Of a DNA stretch of 6,964 bases, positions 1 through 5,333 are shown one piece after another. This DNA comes from an uncultured Peptococcaceae bacterium (GTDB taxonomy: Bacteria > Bacillota > Peptococcia > Peptococcales > Peptococcaceae): assembly GCA_945949655.1 (NCBI GenBank), contig CAMFFG010000064.1:1-6964 (forward strand), written 5' to 3'. The notes beneath the pieces are model-generated. The model was given only the letters and a program-made list of their open reading frames with translations, ran no database searches and was not told where the DNA came from. The position numbers and the translations under genes are program-made. Each line of letters starts with the position of its first letter. Within the stretch, counting starts at the first letter, position 1.

Positions 1-730
1 TCACATCTTCCGGTGTATCGTCAATGATCAGATCAATGCCGGGCAAGGTTTCCAGTGTGCGGATGTTGCGGCCTTCCCGACCGATGATGCGACCTTTCAT
101 CTCATCATTGGGCGGTGCCACCACCGACACAGTGGTTTCCGCCACATGATCGGCGGCACAGCGCTGAATAGCCAGGGAAATGATCTCACGGGCTTTTTTA
201 TCCGCCTGCTCTTTGGCGGCCGCTTCCATGTCTTTGATCATGATAGCGGTTTCGTGCTGGATCTCTTCTTCCACTTTGCTCAGGAGCTGTTCTCTGGCCT
301 CTTCTGCGGTCAGATTGGCCAACCGTTCCAGTTCTGCAGCCTGCTGGGCATACAAAGCCTCTACATTTGCCTTCACTTTTTCGATCTGCGCTTCCGTTTT
401 CTGCATGCTCTGTTCTTTCTGCTCCAGAGCCTCATACTTCCGGTCCATGGACTCTTCTTTCTGAATCAGACGTTTTTCAGAGCGCTGCAGTTCTGCACGG
501 CGTTCTTTTACTTCCTGTTCTGCCTCATTGCGGATCTTATACGCTTCATCCTTTGCCTCCAGAATGGCCTCCTTACGGATGGCATCGGTGTTTCTGGTTG
601 CTTCCTCCATGATGCGGGCTGCTTCATCTTCTGCAGATTTGATTTTGGATTCGCCTACTGTTTTTCTCACAATATAGCCAACTACCAGACCAGCTACAGC
701 AGCAACAATCCCTATTATGATTTCGCTCAT
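1..730 (-). CDS. rny: Ribonuclease Y (RNase Y), N-terminal half, runs off the left edge
   Basis: This gene encodes the membrane-anchored endoribonuclease that starts mRNA decay in many Firmicutes. I translated 243 residues from the ATG at 730-728. Residues 3-21 form one hydrophobic N-terminal membrane anchor (start [20 protein letters not shown]). Residues about 28-185 are a highly charged Glu/Lys/Gln-rich helix typical of the RNase Y coiled coil. A KH RNA-binding domain begins near 205 and shows the motif IIGREGRNI at 215-223 with the GxxG loop GREG. The frame is still open at base 1, so the rest of the KH domain and the catalytic HD domain lie outside; family members are about 510-520 residues, so roughly half is here. 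AAAGGAGG precedes the start with a rather long 12-nt gap. The gene follows recX after 360 bp and has no convincing promoter of its own downstream of the terminator at 836-869. Confidence 0.96.
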   Translation of the reverse strand, partial: MSEIIIGIVAAVAGLVVGYIVRKTVGESKIKSAEDEAARIMEEATRNTDAIRKEAILEAKDEAYKIRNEAEQEVKERRAELQRSEKRLIQKEESMDRKYEALEQKEQSMQKTEAQIEKVKANVEALYAQQAAELERLANLTAEEAREQLLSKVEEEIQHETAIMIKDMEAAAKEQADKKAREIISLAIQRCAADHVAETTVSVVAPPNDEMKGRIIGREGRNIRTLETLPGIDLIIDDTPEDV

Positions 731-835
731 ATTGTTTTAAGTCCTCCTTTCTCTCCATTGTTGTTTAACGTCTCAAAACATAATAATAATATAAAGGGCT
801 GGAAATCCTGCTCCTCTGCAAGGTTTTTTCTACAG

Positions 836-869
836 AAAAACAAAAAAGCAAACCGATCGTCGATTTGCT
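836..869 (-). terminator. Rho-independent terminator upstream of rny
   Basis: On the minus strand the arms at 860-868 and 848-856 form a 9-bp stem (GCAAATCGA against TCGGTTTGC, one G-U pair) with a 3-nt loop; 869 and 847 can add one more pair. The stem is followed by six T, one G and five T (847 down to 836). This is a clear intrinsic terminator for leftward transcription. It either ends the small RNA starting near 1040, ends recA-recX messages that read through, or both. It sits 105 bp before the rny start. Confidence 0.85.
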
Positions 870-1040
870 GAAATTGCCTCCGGCAAAAAATGCCAGACTG
901 CTCCCTATCCATATATAAATCTGCAGTTCACAGTAAACTATCTATTTTGTATATGCATCTTCCTGCATTTACCACCATGCTACAATTTTATATATACAAC
1001 CTGACCAGAGGCAGGTGCAATTTCATACAAGACTTCCATT
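836..1040 (-). ncRNA. Candidate small structured RNA, 6S RNA-like (possible ssrS)
   Basis: This is the non-coding part of the recX-rny gap. A consensus promoter predicts a start near 1040, and an intrinsic terminator ends near 836-841, giving a transcript of about 200 nt, close to the usual 6S RNA size. I can draw a rod-like fold. The closing stem pairs 1017-1025 with 869-877 (9 perfect pairs) and, after a 6-nt bulge, 1004-1010 with 878-884. Next comes an asymmetric internal bubble (997-1003 opposite 885-909). A second stem pairs 987-996 with 910-919 and 980-985 with 921-926, and an apical stem pairs 967-973 with 932-938. Pairing of the 5' and 3' ends around a central bubble is the hallmark of 6S RNA, which binds the sigma-A RNA polymerase holoenzyme. 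The bubble is lopsided, and local hairpins compete (CCTG/CAGG on the 5' side; GGCA/TGCC on the 3' side). The family call is inference. An rny leader or attenuator is the main alternative. Confidence 0.5.
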
Positions 1041-1046
1041 CATATA

Positions 1047-1075
1047 ATTTTACAAGTTCTAGTATCGCCTGTCAA
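1047..1075 (-). promoter_or_regulatory. Sigma-A type promoter downstream of recX
   Basis: The -35 is TTGACA at 1075-1070 (perfect) and the -10 is TAAAAT at 1052-1047 (5 of 6), with a 17-bp spacer. The predicted start is an A near 1040. The -35 begins 16 bp beyond the recX stop codon, so it does not overlap the gene. The first element it reaches is the candidate small RNA; rny would be reached only past the terminator at 836-869, after a leader of about 310 nt. Confidence 0.75.
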
Positions 1076-1090
1076 GTAGCATATTTAAAC

Positions 1091-1582
1091 TTAAAAATTA
1101 TTATTGCACTGTCTCTGGTCTATCATTTCCTGTATGGCTTCCTGCTGCAGCACTGCCCGGATGATGCTTCCGCTATAGCCGCGGCTGTAAAGGAACCGGC
1201 TCAATTGCTCCGTGGTTACGGCCTGCCGACCACTCTGCAGCTTTTTGACCGCTGCGGCCTGTGCCAGTTCCAGCTCTGCCTCCCGGGTGAAATACTGCTC
1301 CAGGCACTGGCTGATCAGCTGCTGATCCGCAATTTTTTTGGCCAGCTCAAAGGCCATTTTCTGCCGTCCGCAAGGATGAAAGGCCATCCGGTCGTGGATC
1401 CAGCTTCGGCAGTAAGCCTCGTCATCCAGATAGTGATATTCCTCCAGAAAGCCAATAACTGCGTCAGCCATATCTGCCCCATAACCTTTTTTGCACAGCT
1501 GCTGCATAACCTCCTGTCGGGTGCGCATCCGCACAGTTACATAACGGAGCGCTTCCTGTTTGGCCTGTTCCAGTTGTTCCAT
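1091..1582 (-). CDS. recX: Regulatory protein RecX (modulator of RecA)
   Basis: RecX binds RecA nucleoprotein filaments and modulates their assembly and recombinase activity in the cytoplasm. The 163-residue product is all helical, Gln/Glu/Arg-rich and matches the RecX family in length (E. coli RecX is 166). The first three-helix repeat is recognisable at about 6-60 (RMRTRQEVMQQLCKKGY, then FLEEYHYLDDEAYCRSWI), the second at about 65-105 (GRQKMAFELAKKIADQQLI), and a third at about 110-155 (QLSRFLYSRGYSGSIIRAVL). The start ATG has GAGAGG 8 nt upstream and an in-frame stop just before it. It lies 68 bp downstream of recA in the same orientation, the classic recA-recX arrangement, with a strong hairpin between. 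Co-transcription with recA is likely but attenuated. The C-terminal end QCNNNF is unremarkable. Confidence 0.93.
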   Translation of the reverse strand: MEQLEQAKQEALRYVTVRMRTRQEVMQQLCKKGYGADMADAVIGFLEEYHYLDDEAYCRSWIHDRMAFHPCGRQKMAFELAKKIADQQLISQCLEQYFTREAELELAQAAAVKKLQSGRQAVTTEQLSRFLYSRGYSGSIIRAVLQQEAIQEMIDQRQCNNNF

Positions 1583-1604
1583 GGGCGCTACCTCTCACAT
1601 TTCC

Positions 1605-1629
1605 GGTATGCCCTGAATCAGGGCATACC
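1605..1629. other. Perfect intercistronic hairpin between recA and recX
   Basis: GGTATGCCCTG and CAGGGCATACC form a perfect 11-bp stem around a 3-nt loop, between the recA stop (1651) and the recX start (1582). In the recA-to-recX direction no T-run follows, so it is not a standard terminator there and may act as an mRNA-stabilising or processing element. On the plus strand it is followed by TCTTTTTGTT and would work as a terminator against antisense transcription. In E. coli a hairpin between recA and recX limits recX expression; a similar role here is inference. Confidence 0.7.
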
Positions 1630-1650
1630 TCTTTTTGTTGTCTCGTCCGG

Positions 1651-2733
1651 TTATTCTTCATCAAAAAACAATTCATTCGGTCCCATGTCAGCTTCATCCT
1701 CGTCATCCTGCACTTCCACCACCACACCGATGGACTGGCAATGCTGCCGAATCTTTTCTTCAATCTCAGCTCTTGTTTCCGGGTTGGCTTTCAGATAAGC
1801 TTTGGCATTGTCACGGCCCTGACCGATCTTTTCACCCTCATAGGAATACCAGGCACCGCTCTTGCGGATGATTTCCAGTTCTACCCCCACATCTATGATG
1901 CTGCCTTCGTTGGAAATACCTTCGCCATACATGATATCGAATTCTACTGTTTTAAATGGCGGCGCCACTTTATTTTTTACAATTTTTACCTTGGTGCGGT
2001 TGCCGATGATCTCGCTGCCCCGTTTCAGCGCTTCCCCTTTGCGCACTTCCATACGCACGGAGGAATAGAACTTGAGAGCCCGTCCGCCAGTGGTGGTTTC
2101 CGGATTACCATACACCACACCGATCTTTTCTCGGATCTGGTTGATAAAGATCATCGTAGTATTGTTTTTGCTGATGTTCCCGGTCATTTTGCGCAGCGCC
2201 TGCGACATCAGACGGGCCAGAAGTCCCACATGGGTGTCGCCCATCTCTCCTTCAATTTCCGCCCTGGGTGTCAATGCTGCCACCGAGTCTACCACGATAA
2301 TATCCACAGCACCGCTGCGGGCCAGCGCATCACAGATCTCCAGCGCCTGCTCCCCGTAATCAGGCTGTGATACCAGCAGATTATCCACATCGACCCCGAT
2401 TTTTTTCGCATAAACAGGATCCAGCGCATGTTCCGCATCAATAAATGCCGCAACGCCGCCTTCCTTCTGGCACTCAGCCACGATGTGCAGCGCAACGGTG
2501 GTTTTCCCGGAGGATTCCGGGCCATAGATTTCAATAATGCGTCCTTTCGGCACGCCGCCGATGCCCAGTGCGCTGTCCAGTGCAATGGAACCGGTGTGAA
2601 TTGCTTCCATCTCGATTTTTTCCTGGTCTCCCAGACGCATCAGTGTGCCTTTGCCAAACTGACGGTCGATCTGTTTCAGCGCGTTTTCCAGAGCTGCCGC
2701 TTTATCCTGATTTTTATTTGTCATATCTGCCAT
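1651..2733 (-). CDS. recA: Recombinase RecA
   Basis: RecA is the ATP-dependent strand-exchange protein of homologous recombination and the co-protease that triggers LexA self-cleavage in the SOS response. The 360-residue product has every hallmark: Walker A GPESSGKT at 71-78, the DAEHALD segment with the catalytic Glu at 101, Walker B IIVVD at 145-149, NQIREKIGV at 198-205, and the L2 DNA-binding loop [12 protein letters not shown] at 209-220. The C-terminal domain ends in an acidic tail. I start at the ATG at 2733 because GGAGG (2740-2744) lies 6 nt upstream; the earlier ATG at 2739 (two more residues) directly abuts that site. A later ATG at 2724 would be 15 nt away. It has its own strong promoter at 2787-2815 with a LexA-like box near the start point, and is followed by recX. 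Length and motifs are intact. Confidence 0.99.
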   Translation of the reverse strand: MADMTNKNQDKAAALENALKQIDRQFGKGTLMRLGDQEKIEMEAIHTGSIALDSALGIGGVPKGRIIEIYGPESSGKTTVALHIVAECQKEGGVAAFIDAEHALDPVYAKKIGVDVDNLLVSQPDYGEQALEICDALARSGAVDIIVVDSVAALTPRAEIEGEMGDTHVGLLARLMSQALRKMTGNISKNNTTMIFINQIREKIGVVYGNPETTTGGRALKFYSSVRMEVRKGEALKRGSEIIGNRTKVKIVKNKVAPPFKTVEFDIMYGEGISNEGSIIDVGVELEIIRKSGAWYSYEGEKIGQGRDNAKAYLKANPETRAEIEEKIRQHCQSIGVVVEVQDDEDEADMGPNELFFDEE

Positions 2734-2739
2734 AAACAT

Positions 2740-2744
2740 CCTCC
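2740..2744 (-). promoter_or_regulatory. Ribosome binding site that decides the recA start
   Basis: GGAGG on the minus strand touches the first possible ATG (2739) with no spacer but is 6 nt from the second in-frame ATG (2733). The second start is therefore preferred. Confidence 0.7.
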
Positions 2745-2771
2745 ATTAAATCGTCCACGCATTGTTTTTAT

Positions 2772-2785
2772 CAAATGTATGTTTG
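2772..2785 (-). promoter_or_regulatory. recA: Degenerate LexA/SOS-like box at the recA start point
   Basis: CAAACATACATTTG is an imperfect dyad that matches 11 of 14 positions of an idealised Gram-positive LexA site (CGAACATACGTTCG). The missing positions are the conserved G next to the first C, the G opening the right half, and a C near the end. It starts 2 bp beyond the -10 hexamer and covers the predicted transcription start (about 2780), where LexA boxes of SOS genes commonly sit. Position favours it; the weak half-sites argue for caution. Confidence 0.4.
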
Positions 2786-2786
2786 T

Positions 2787-2815
2787 ATTATAAAGGGATT
2801 TCCCTGTTTTGTCAA
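2787..2815 (-). promoter_or_regulatory. recA: Consensus sigma-A promoter of recA
   Basis: TTGACA at 2815-2810 and TATAAT at 2792-2787 are both perfect hexamers with an optimal 17-bp spacer. The predicted start is near 2780, giving a leader of about 47 nt before the recA ATG. Inside the spacer is the dyad AGGGA-AA-TCCCT (2796-2807). A promoter this strong is usually held in check by a repressor, which fits SOS control. Confidence 0.88.
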
Positions 2816-2851
2816 CAGAATTTTCCAGATAAAAAGAAGATCTGTTCTGTT
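2814..2851. repeat. Interrupted inverted repeat upstream of the recA promoter
   Basis: On the minus strand AACAGAA (2851-2845) pairs with TTCTGTT (2820-2814), and CAGAT (2844-2840) pairs with ATCTG (2830-2826). The inner loop is 9 nt (2831-2839) and there is one 5-nt bulge (2821-2825). The proximal arm overlaps the recA -35 hexamer. There is no T-run after it, so it is a poor terminator for ddl; an operator or mRNA 3'-end structure is possible. Confidence 0.45.
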
Positions 2852-2879
2852 TATATACTTCTCCTGCGGAAAACCGGTT

Positions 2880-3965
2880 TTAACACTGTACGGAATTTTT
2901 GGCCCGATCGGCAAAGCGCTGACAGGCCAGCTCCACCAGCCGGTTTAACAGCTGCGTCACAGGCAGACCGGCAGCCTCCCACATTTTAGGATACATACTG
3001 ATCTCCGTAAAACCGGGCAGCGTGTTGATCTCGTTCAGATAGATCTGACCGCTCTCCCGCTCTACAAAAAAATCCACCCGGGCAAAGCCCTCACAGTCCA
3101 GCGCCTGATAAGCTTCCACCGCCAGTTGCTGGATGCTGGCAACTACATCCTCCGGCAGATCGGCCGGAATCACCGATATGGATTTGTTATCAATATATTT
3201 GGCTTTGTAATCATAAAATTCATTGCTGGAGCAGATCTCTCCCGGCAGCGAAACCGCAGGCTGTTCATTGCCCAAAACAGAGATCTCGATCTCCCGTGCA
3301 TTGACCCCCTGCTCCACCAGAATCTTGCGGTCATAACAGGCAGCCAGCCGCAAGGCCTCTGCCAGCTCTGCATCGTCTCTAGCCTTGCTGATGCCCACGC
3401 TGGAGCCGCCGTTGGCCGGTTTTACAAACACCGGATAAGGCAGCACTGCCGCAATCTCGTTTACGGCAACGGATATATCCTGCTCCACCTGGGTACGCAG
3501 CACCGTTGTAAAGGTCACCTGTGGAATATGGTGATAGGCCAAGATCTTACGCATCAGCACTTTATCCATACCGATAGCCGATCCGGCTACACCGGCACCC
3601 ACATAAGGCACACCGGCCAGTTCCAGAAGTCCCTGCAAAATGCCGTCCTCGCCGTAGGTGCCATGCACGATGGGAAAAATCACATCCAGGCGGCACAACT
3701 CACTGCCATCGGCAGCCCGTAACAGCCTTCCGCCCGGCTGCGGCGCCAGCAGCACTTCCCGGTCTGCATACTGTTCCGGCGTAGCGACAGCGATTTTTTC
3801 TATCTCGATGGGCCCGTACCAGCGGCCTTCTCTGGAGATCAGCACAGGAACCACTTCAAAGGCATCCGCATCAAAATTGTGCGCAATGGCCTGCGCAGAA
3901 GCCAGCGATACTTCATGCTCGCCGGAGCGTCCGCCAAATAATAATCCAATTTTTTTCTTTGCCAT
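2880..3965 (-). CDS. ddl: D-alanine--D-alanine ligase
   Basis: This cytoplasmic ATP-grasp enzyme joins two D-alanines to make the dipeptide added to UDP-MurNAc-tripeptide in peptidoglycan synthesis. The 361-residue product shows the N-terminal GGRSGEHEVSLASA (11-24), the signature HGTYGEDGILQG (101-112), the ATP-binding FVKPANGGSSVG (180-191), the omega-loop YDYKAKY (251-257), the metal-site region ARVDFF (295-300) and the closing NEINTLPGFT (311-320). The Tyr ending AKY aligns with E. coli DdlB Tyr216; this residue favours D-Ala-D-Ala, whereas Phe there marks D-Ala-D-Lac ligases, so ordinary, vancomycin-sensitive-type precursors are predicted. I start at the ATG at 3965 with AAAGGG 9 nt upstream; a TTG at 3974 would add three residues. 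It lies 32 bp after ynbB, so it is probably the last gene of the hflX-ynbB-ddl operon. The palindrome AAAACCGGTTTT overlaps its stop codon. Confidence 0.97.
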   Translation of the reverse strand: MAKKKIGLLFGGRSGEHEVSLASAQAIAHNFDADAFEVVPVLISREGRWYGPIEIEKIAVATPEQYADREVLLAPQPGGRLLRAADGSELCRLDVIFPIVHGTYGEDGILQGLLELAGVPYVGAGVAGSAIGMDKVLMRKILAYHHIPQVTFTTVLRTQVEQDISVAVNEIAAVLPYPVFVKPANGGSSVGISKARDDAELAEALRLAACYDRKILVEQGVNAREIEISVLGNEQPAVSLPGEICSSNEFYDYKAKYIDNKSISVIPADLPEDVVASIQQLAVEAYQALDCEGFARVDFFVERESGQIYLNEINTLPGFTEISMYPKMWEAAGLPVTQLLNRLVELACQRFADRAKNSVQC

Positions 3966-3997
3966 ACCGACCAACCCTTTCCTTCCGATCTATTTCG

Positions 3998-5266
3998 TTA
4001 TGCCTGTTCCATCTGACCCACTGCGGCCACCACACCGGCAATGACATGGGCCACCGACAGACCGCCCTGCATATAAACGATATAGGGCTCCCGCATAGGG
4101 CCGTCGATACTCAGCTCGATGGAGGAGCCCTGCGTAAAGGTACCGCCTGCCATAATGACCGGATCGTCATAGCCAGGCAGCTCAGCATCGTAAGGTGTTA
4201 CATGAGCATCTAACGGCGAAGCCATCTGAATACCCTTACAGAATCTTCTGACATTGTCCGGCGTTCCCAGTTGAATGGCCTGAATAATATCGGTGCGCGG
4301 CGCGTCAGCGGCCGGCGATACCTGATAGCCCAGCTGCTGCAACAGCTGCGCCGCAAAAATAGCGCCTTTCATGGCCTGCTCCACGATCAGCGGTGCCATA
4401 AACAGCCCCTGAAATGCCAGTCGGTTAAAGTCCAACGCCGAGCCCACATCTTCGGCGATGCCCGGCGCTGTCAGCCGAATGGCTGCCCGATCCACCAGAT
4501 CGGCCCGCCCGGCCACATAACCGCCTCTGGGTGCCAGCCCGCCACCGGGATTTTTGATCAGGGAACCGGCAATCAGGTCTGCCCCCACTTCTAAAGGCTC
4601 CTGTAGTTCCACAAATTCTCCGTAGCAGTTGTCCACGAAGCAGATAATCTGCGGATTGATTTTTTTCACAAAGGCAATGGCCTCGGCGATTTGGGCAATG
4701 CTCAGCGACTTCCGCCAGCTGTAGCCGCGGGAGCGCTGAATGCAGACCATTTTGGTATCCGGCGTCACGGTGCGGGCAATACCGTTAAAGTCAAAGGCAT
4801 CATCGACCAGCTCTACCACTTTGTGCTGGATCCCCAGCTCCGATAAGGTGCCGGGCTCGCCACGATGACCGATGATGGTCTGCAGGGTATCATAGGGCAT
4901 GCCGCTGATGGACACAAAGGTGTCACCAGGCAACAGATTGCCGAACAGCCCCAGCGCCAGAGCATGGGTGCCCGAGGCGATATTGGAGCGCACCAGCGCC
5001 TTTTCCGCTTTGAAAATATCAGCCCACATCAGCTCCAGAATATCGCGGCCTGTGTCACCGTAACCATAGCCGGTGGAACCGTTCAGATGAAAATCAGATG
5101 CCTGATGCTTCTGAAAGGCATTGAGAATTCTGATCTGCGCTGTGGCTGTGTTGTTGCTCACCGGCTGCCAGTAGGGCTGCACCGCATCGTAAGCGATCCG
5201 GATCTGTTCCATCAGCCCATCACTGATATGATATTTATCCTTCAAACTTAAAAAATATTCTTTCAT
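3998..5266 (-). CDS. ynbB: PLP-dependent methionine gamma-lyase family protein (YnbB, 'aluminium resistance protein')
   Basis: This is a fold-type I PLP enzyme of the family annotated as methionine gamma-lyase-like or aluminium resistance protein; the true substrate is not established. From the ATG at 5266 it has 422 residues, the normal family length. Landmarks are HLNGSTGYGYGDTGRD (60-75), the cofactor phosphate-binding segment NIASGTHAL (95-103), the PLP-ring Asp in FVDNCYGEF (210-218), and the Schiff-base Lys238 in SLIKNPGG (235-242). An upstream ATG at 5311 would add 15 low-complexity residues (MGNTQQQQGNGVKAE), but it has no spaced ribosome site. The 5266 start has GGAG 11 nt upstream, so the choice is moderate. 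It follows hflX (67 bp) and precedes ddl (32 bp). The hflX-ynbB pair is also seen in Bacillus, where glnR-glnA follow; here ddl does. Confidence 0.93.
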   Translation of the reverse strand: MKEYFLSLKDKYHISDGLMEQIRIAYDAVQPYWQPVSNNTATAQIRILNAFQKHQASDFHLNGSTGYGYGDTGRDILELMWADIFKAEKALVRSNIASGTHALALGLFGNLLPGDTFVSISGMPYDTLQTIIGHRGEPGTLSELGIQHKVVELVDDAFDFNGIARTVTPDTKMVCIQRSRGYSWRKSLSIAQIAEAIAFVKKINPQIICFVDNCYGEFVELQEPLEVGADLIAGSLIKNPGGGLAPRGGYVAGRADLVDRAAIRLTAPGIAEDVGSALDFNRLAFQGLFMAPLIVEQAMKGAIFAAQLLQQLGYQVSPAADAPRTDIIQAIQLGTPDNVRRFCKGIQMASPLDAHVTPYDAELPGYDDPVIMAGGTFTQGSSIELSIDGPMREPYIVYMQGGLSVAHVIAGVVAAVGQMEQA

Positions 5267-5333
5267 TTCTGCTTTTACTCCATTTCCTTGTTGTTGCTGT
5301 GTGTTTCCCATCCCTAAAATGAATCGCCTTATT

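Noticed and set aside
146..871. Long open plus-strand frame of 241 codons opposite rny
   Set aside because: It is the antisense shadow of the RNase Y gene and the gap after it. The Phe/Leu-rich product reflects the reverse of the Glu/Lys-rich coiled coil, and there is no ribosome site or family resemblance.
727..912. Minus-strand 61-codon frame just before rny
   Set aside because: It runs through the terminator hairpin and T-run and reaches the rny start out of frame. There is no ribosome site at its ATG, and the product looks like translated non-coding RNA.
1605..1640. Calling the recA-recX hairpin a normal terminator of recA
   Set aside because: The T-run follows the stem on the plus strand only. 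Leftward transcription meets GGAAATG after the stem, so I list it as an intercistronic hairpin.
890..1798. Plus-strand 302-codon frame opposite the small RNA region, recX and the end of recA
   Set aside because: It crosses three unrelated minus-strand features and the intergenic hairpin. The composition looks like a reading shadow with no recognisable domain.
1741..2370. Plus-strand 209-codon frame opposite recA
   Set aside because: It is a shadow of the strongly conserved RecA reading frame.
2762..2989. Plus-strand 75-codon frame over the recA promoter
   Set aside because: It spans a promoter, an inverted repeat and the end of ddl, with no coding signature.
3170..3373. Small minus-strand frame inside ddl
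   Set aside because: It is an out-of-frame overlap with ddl, whose motifs are continuous in the annotated frame.
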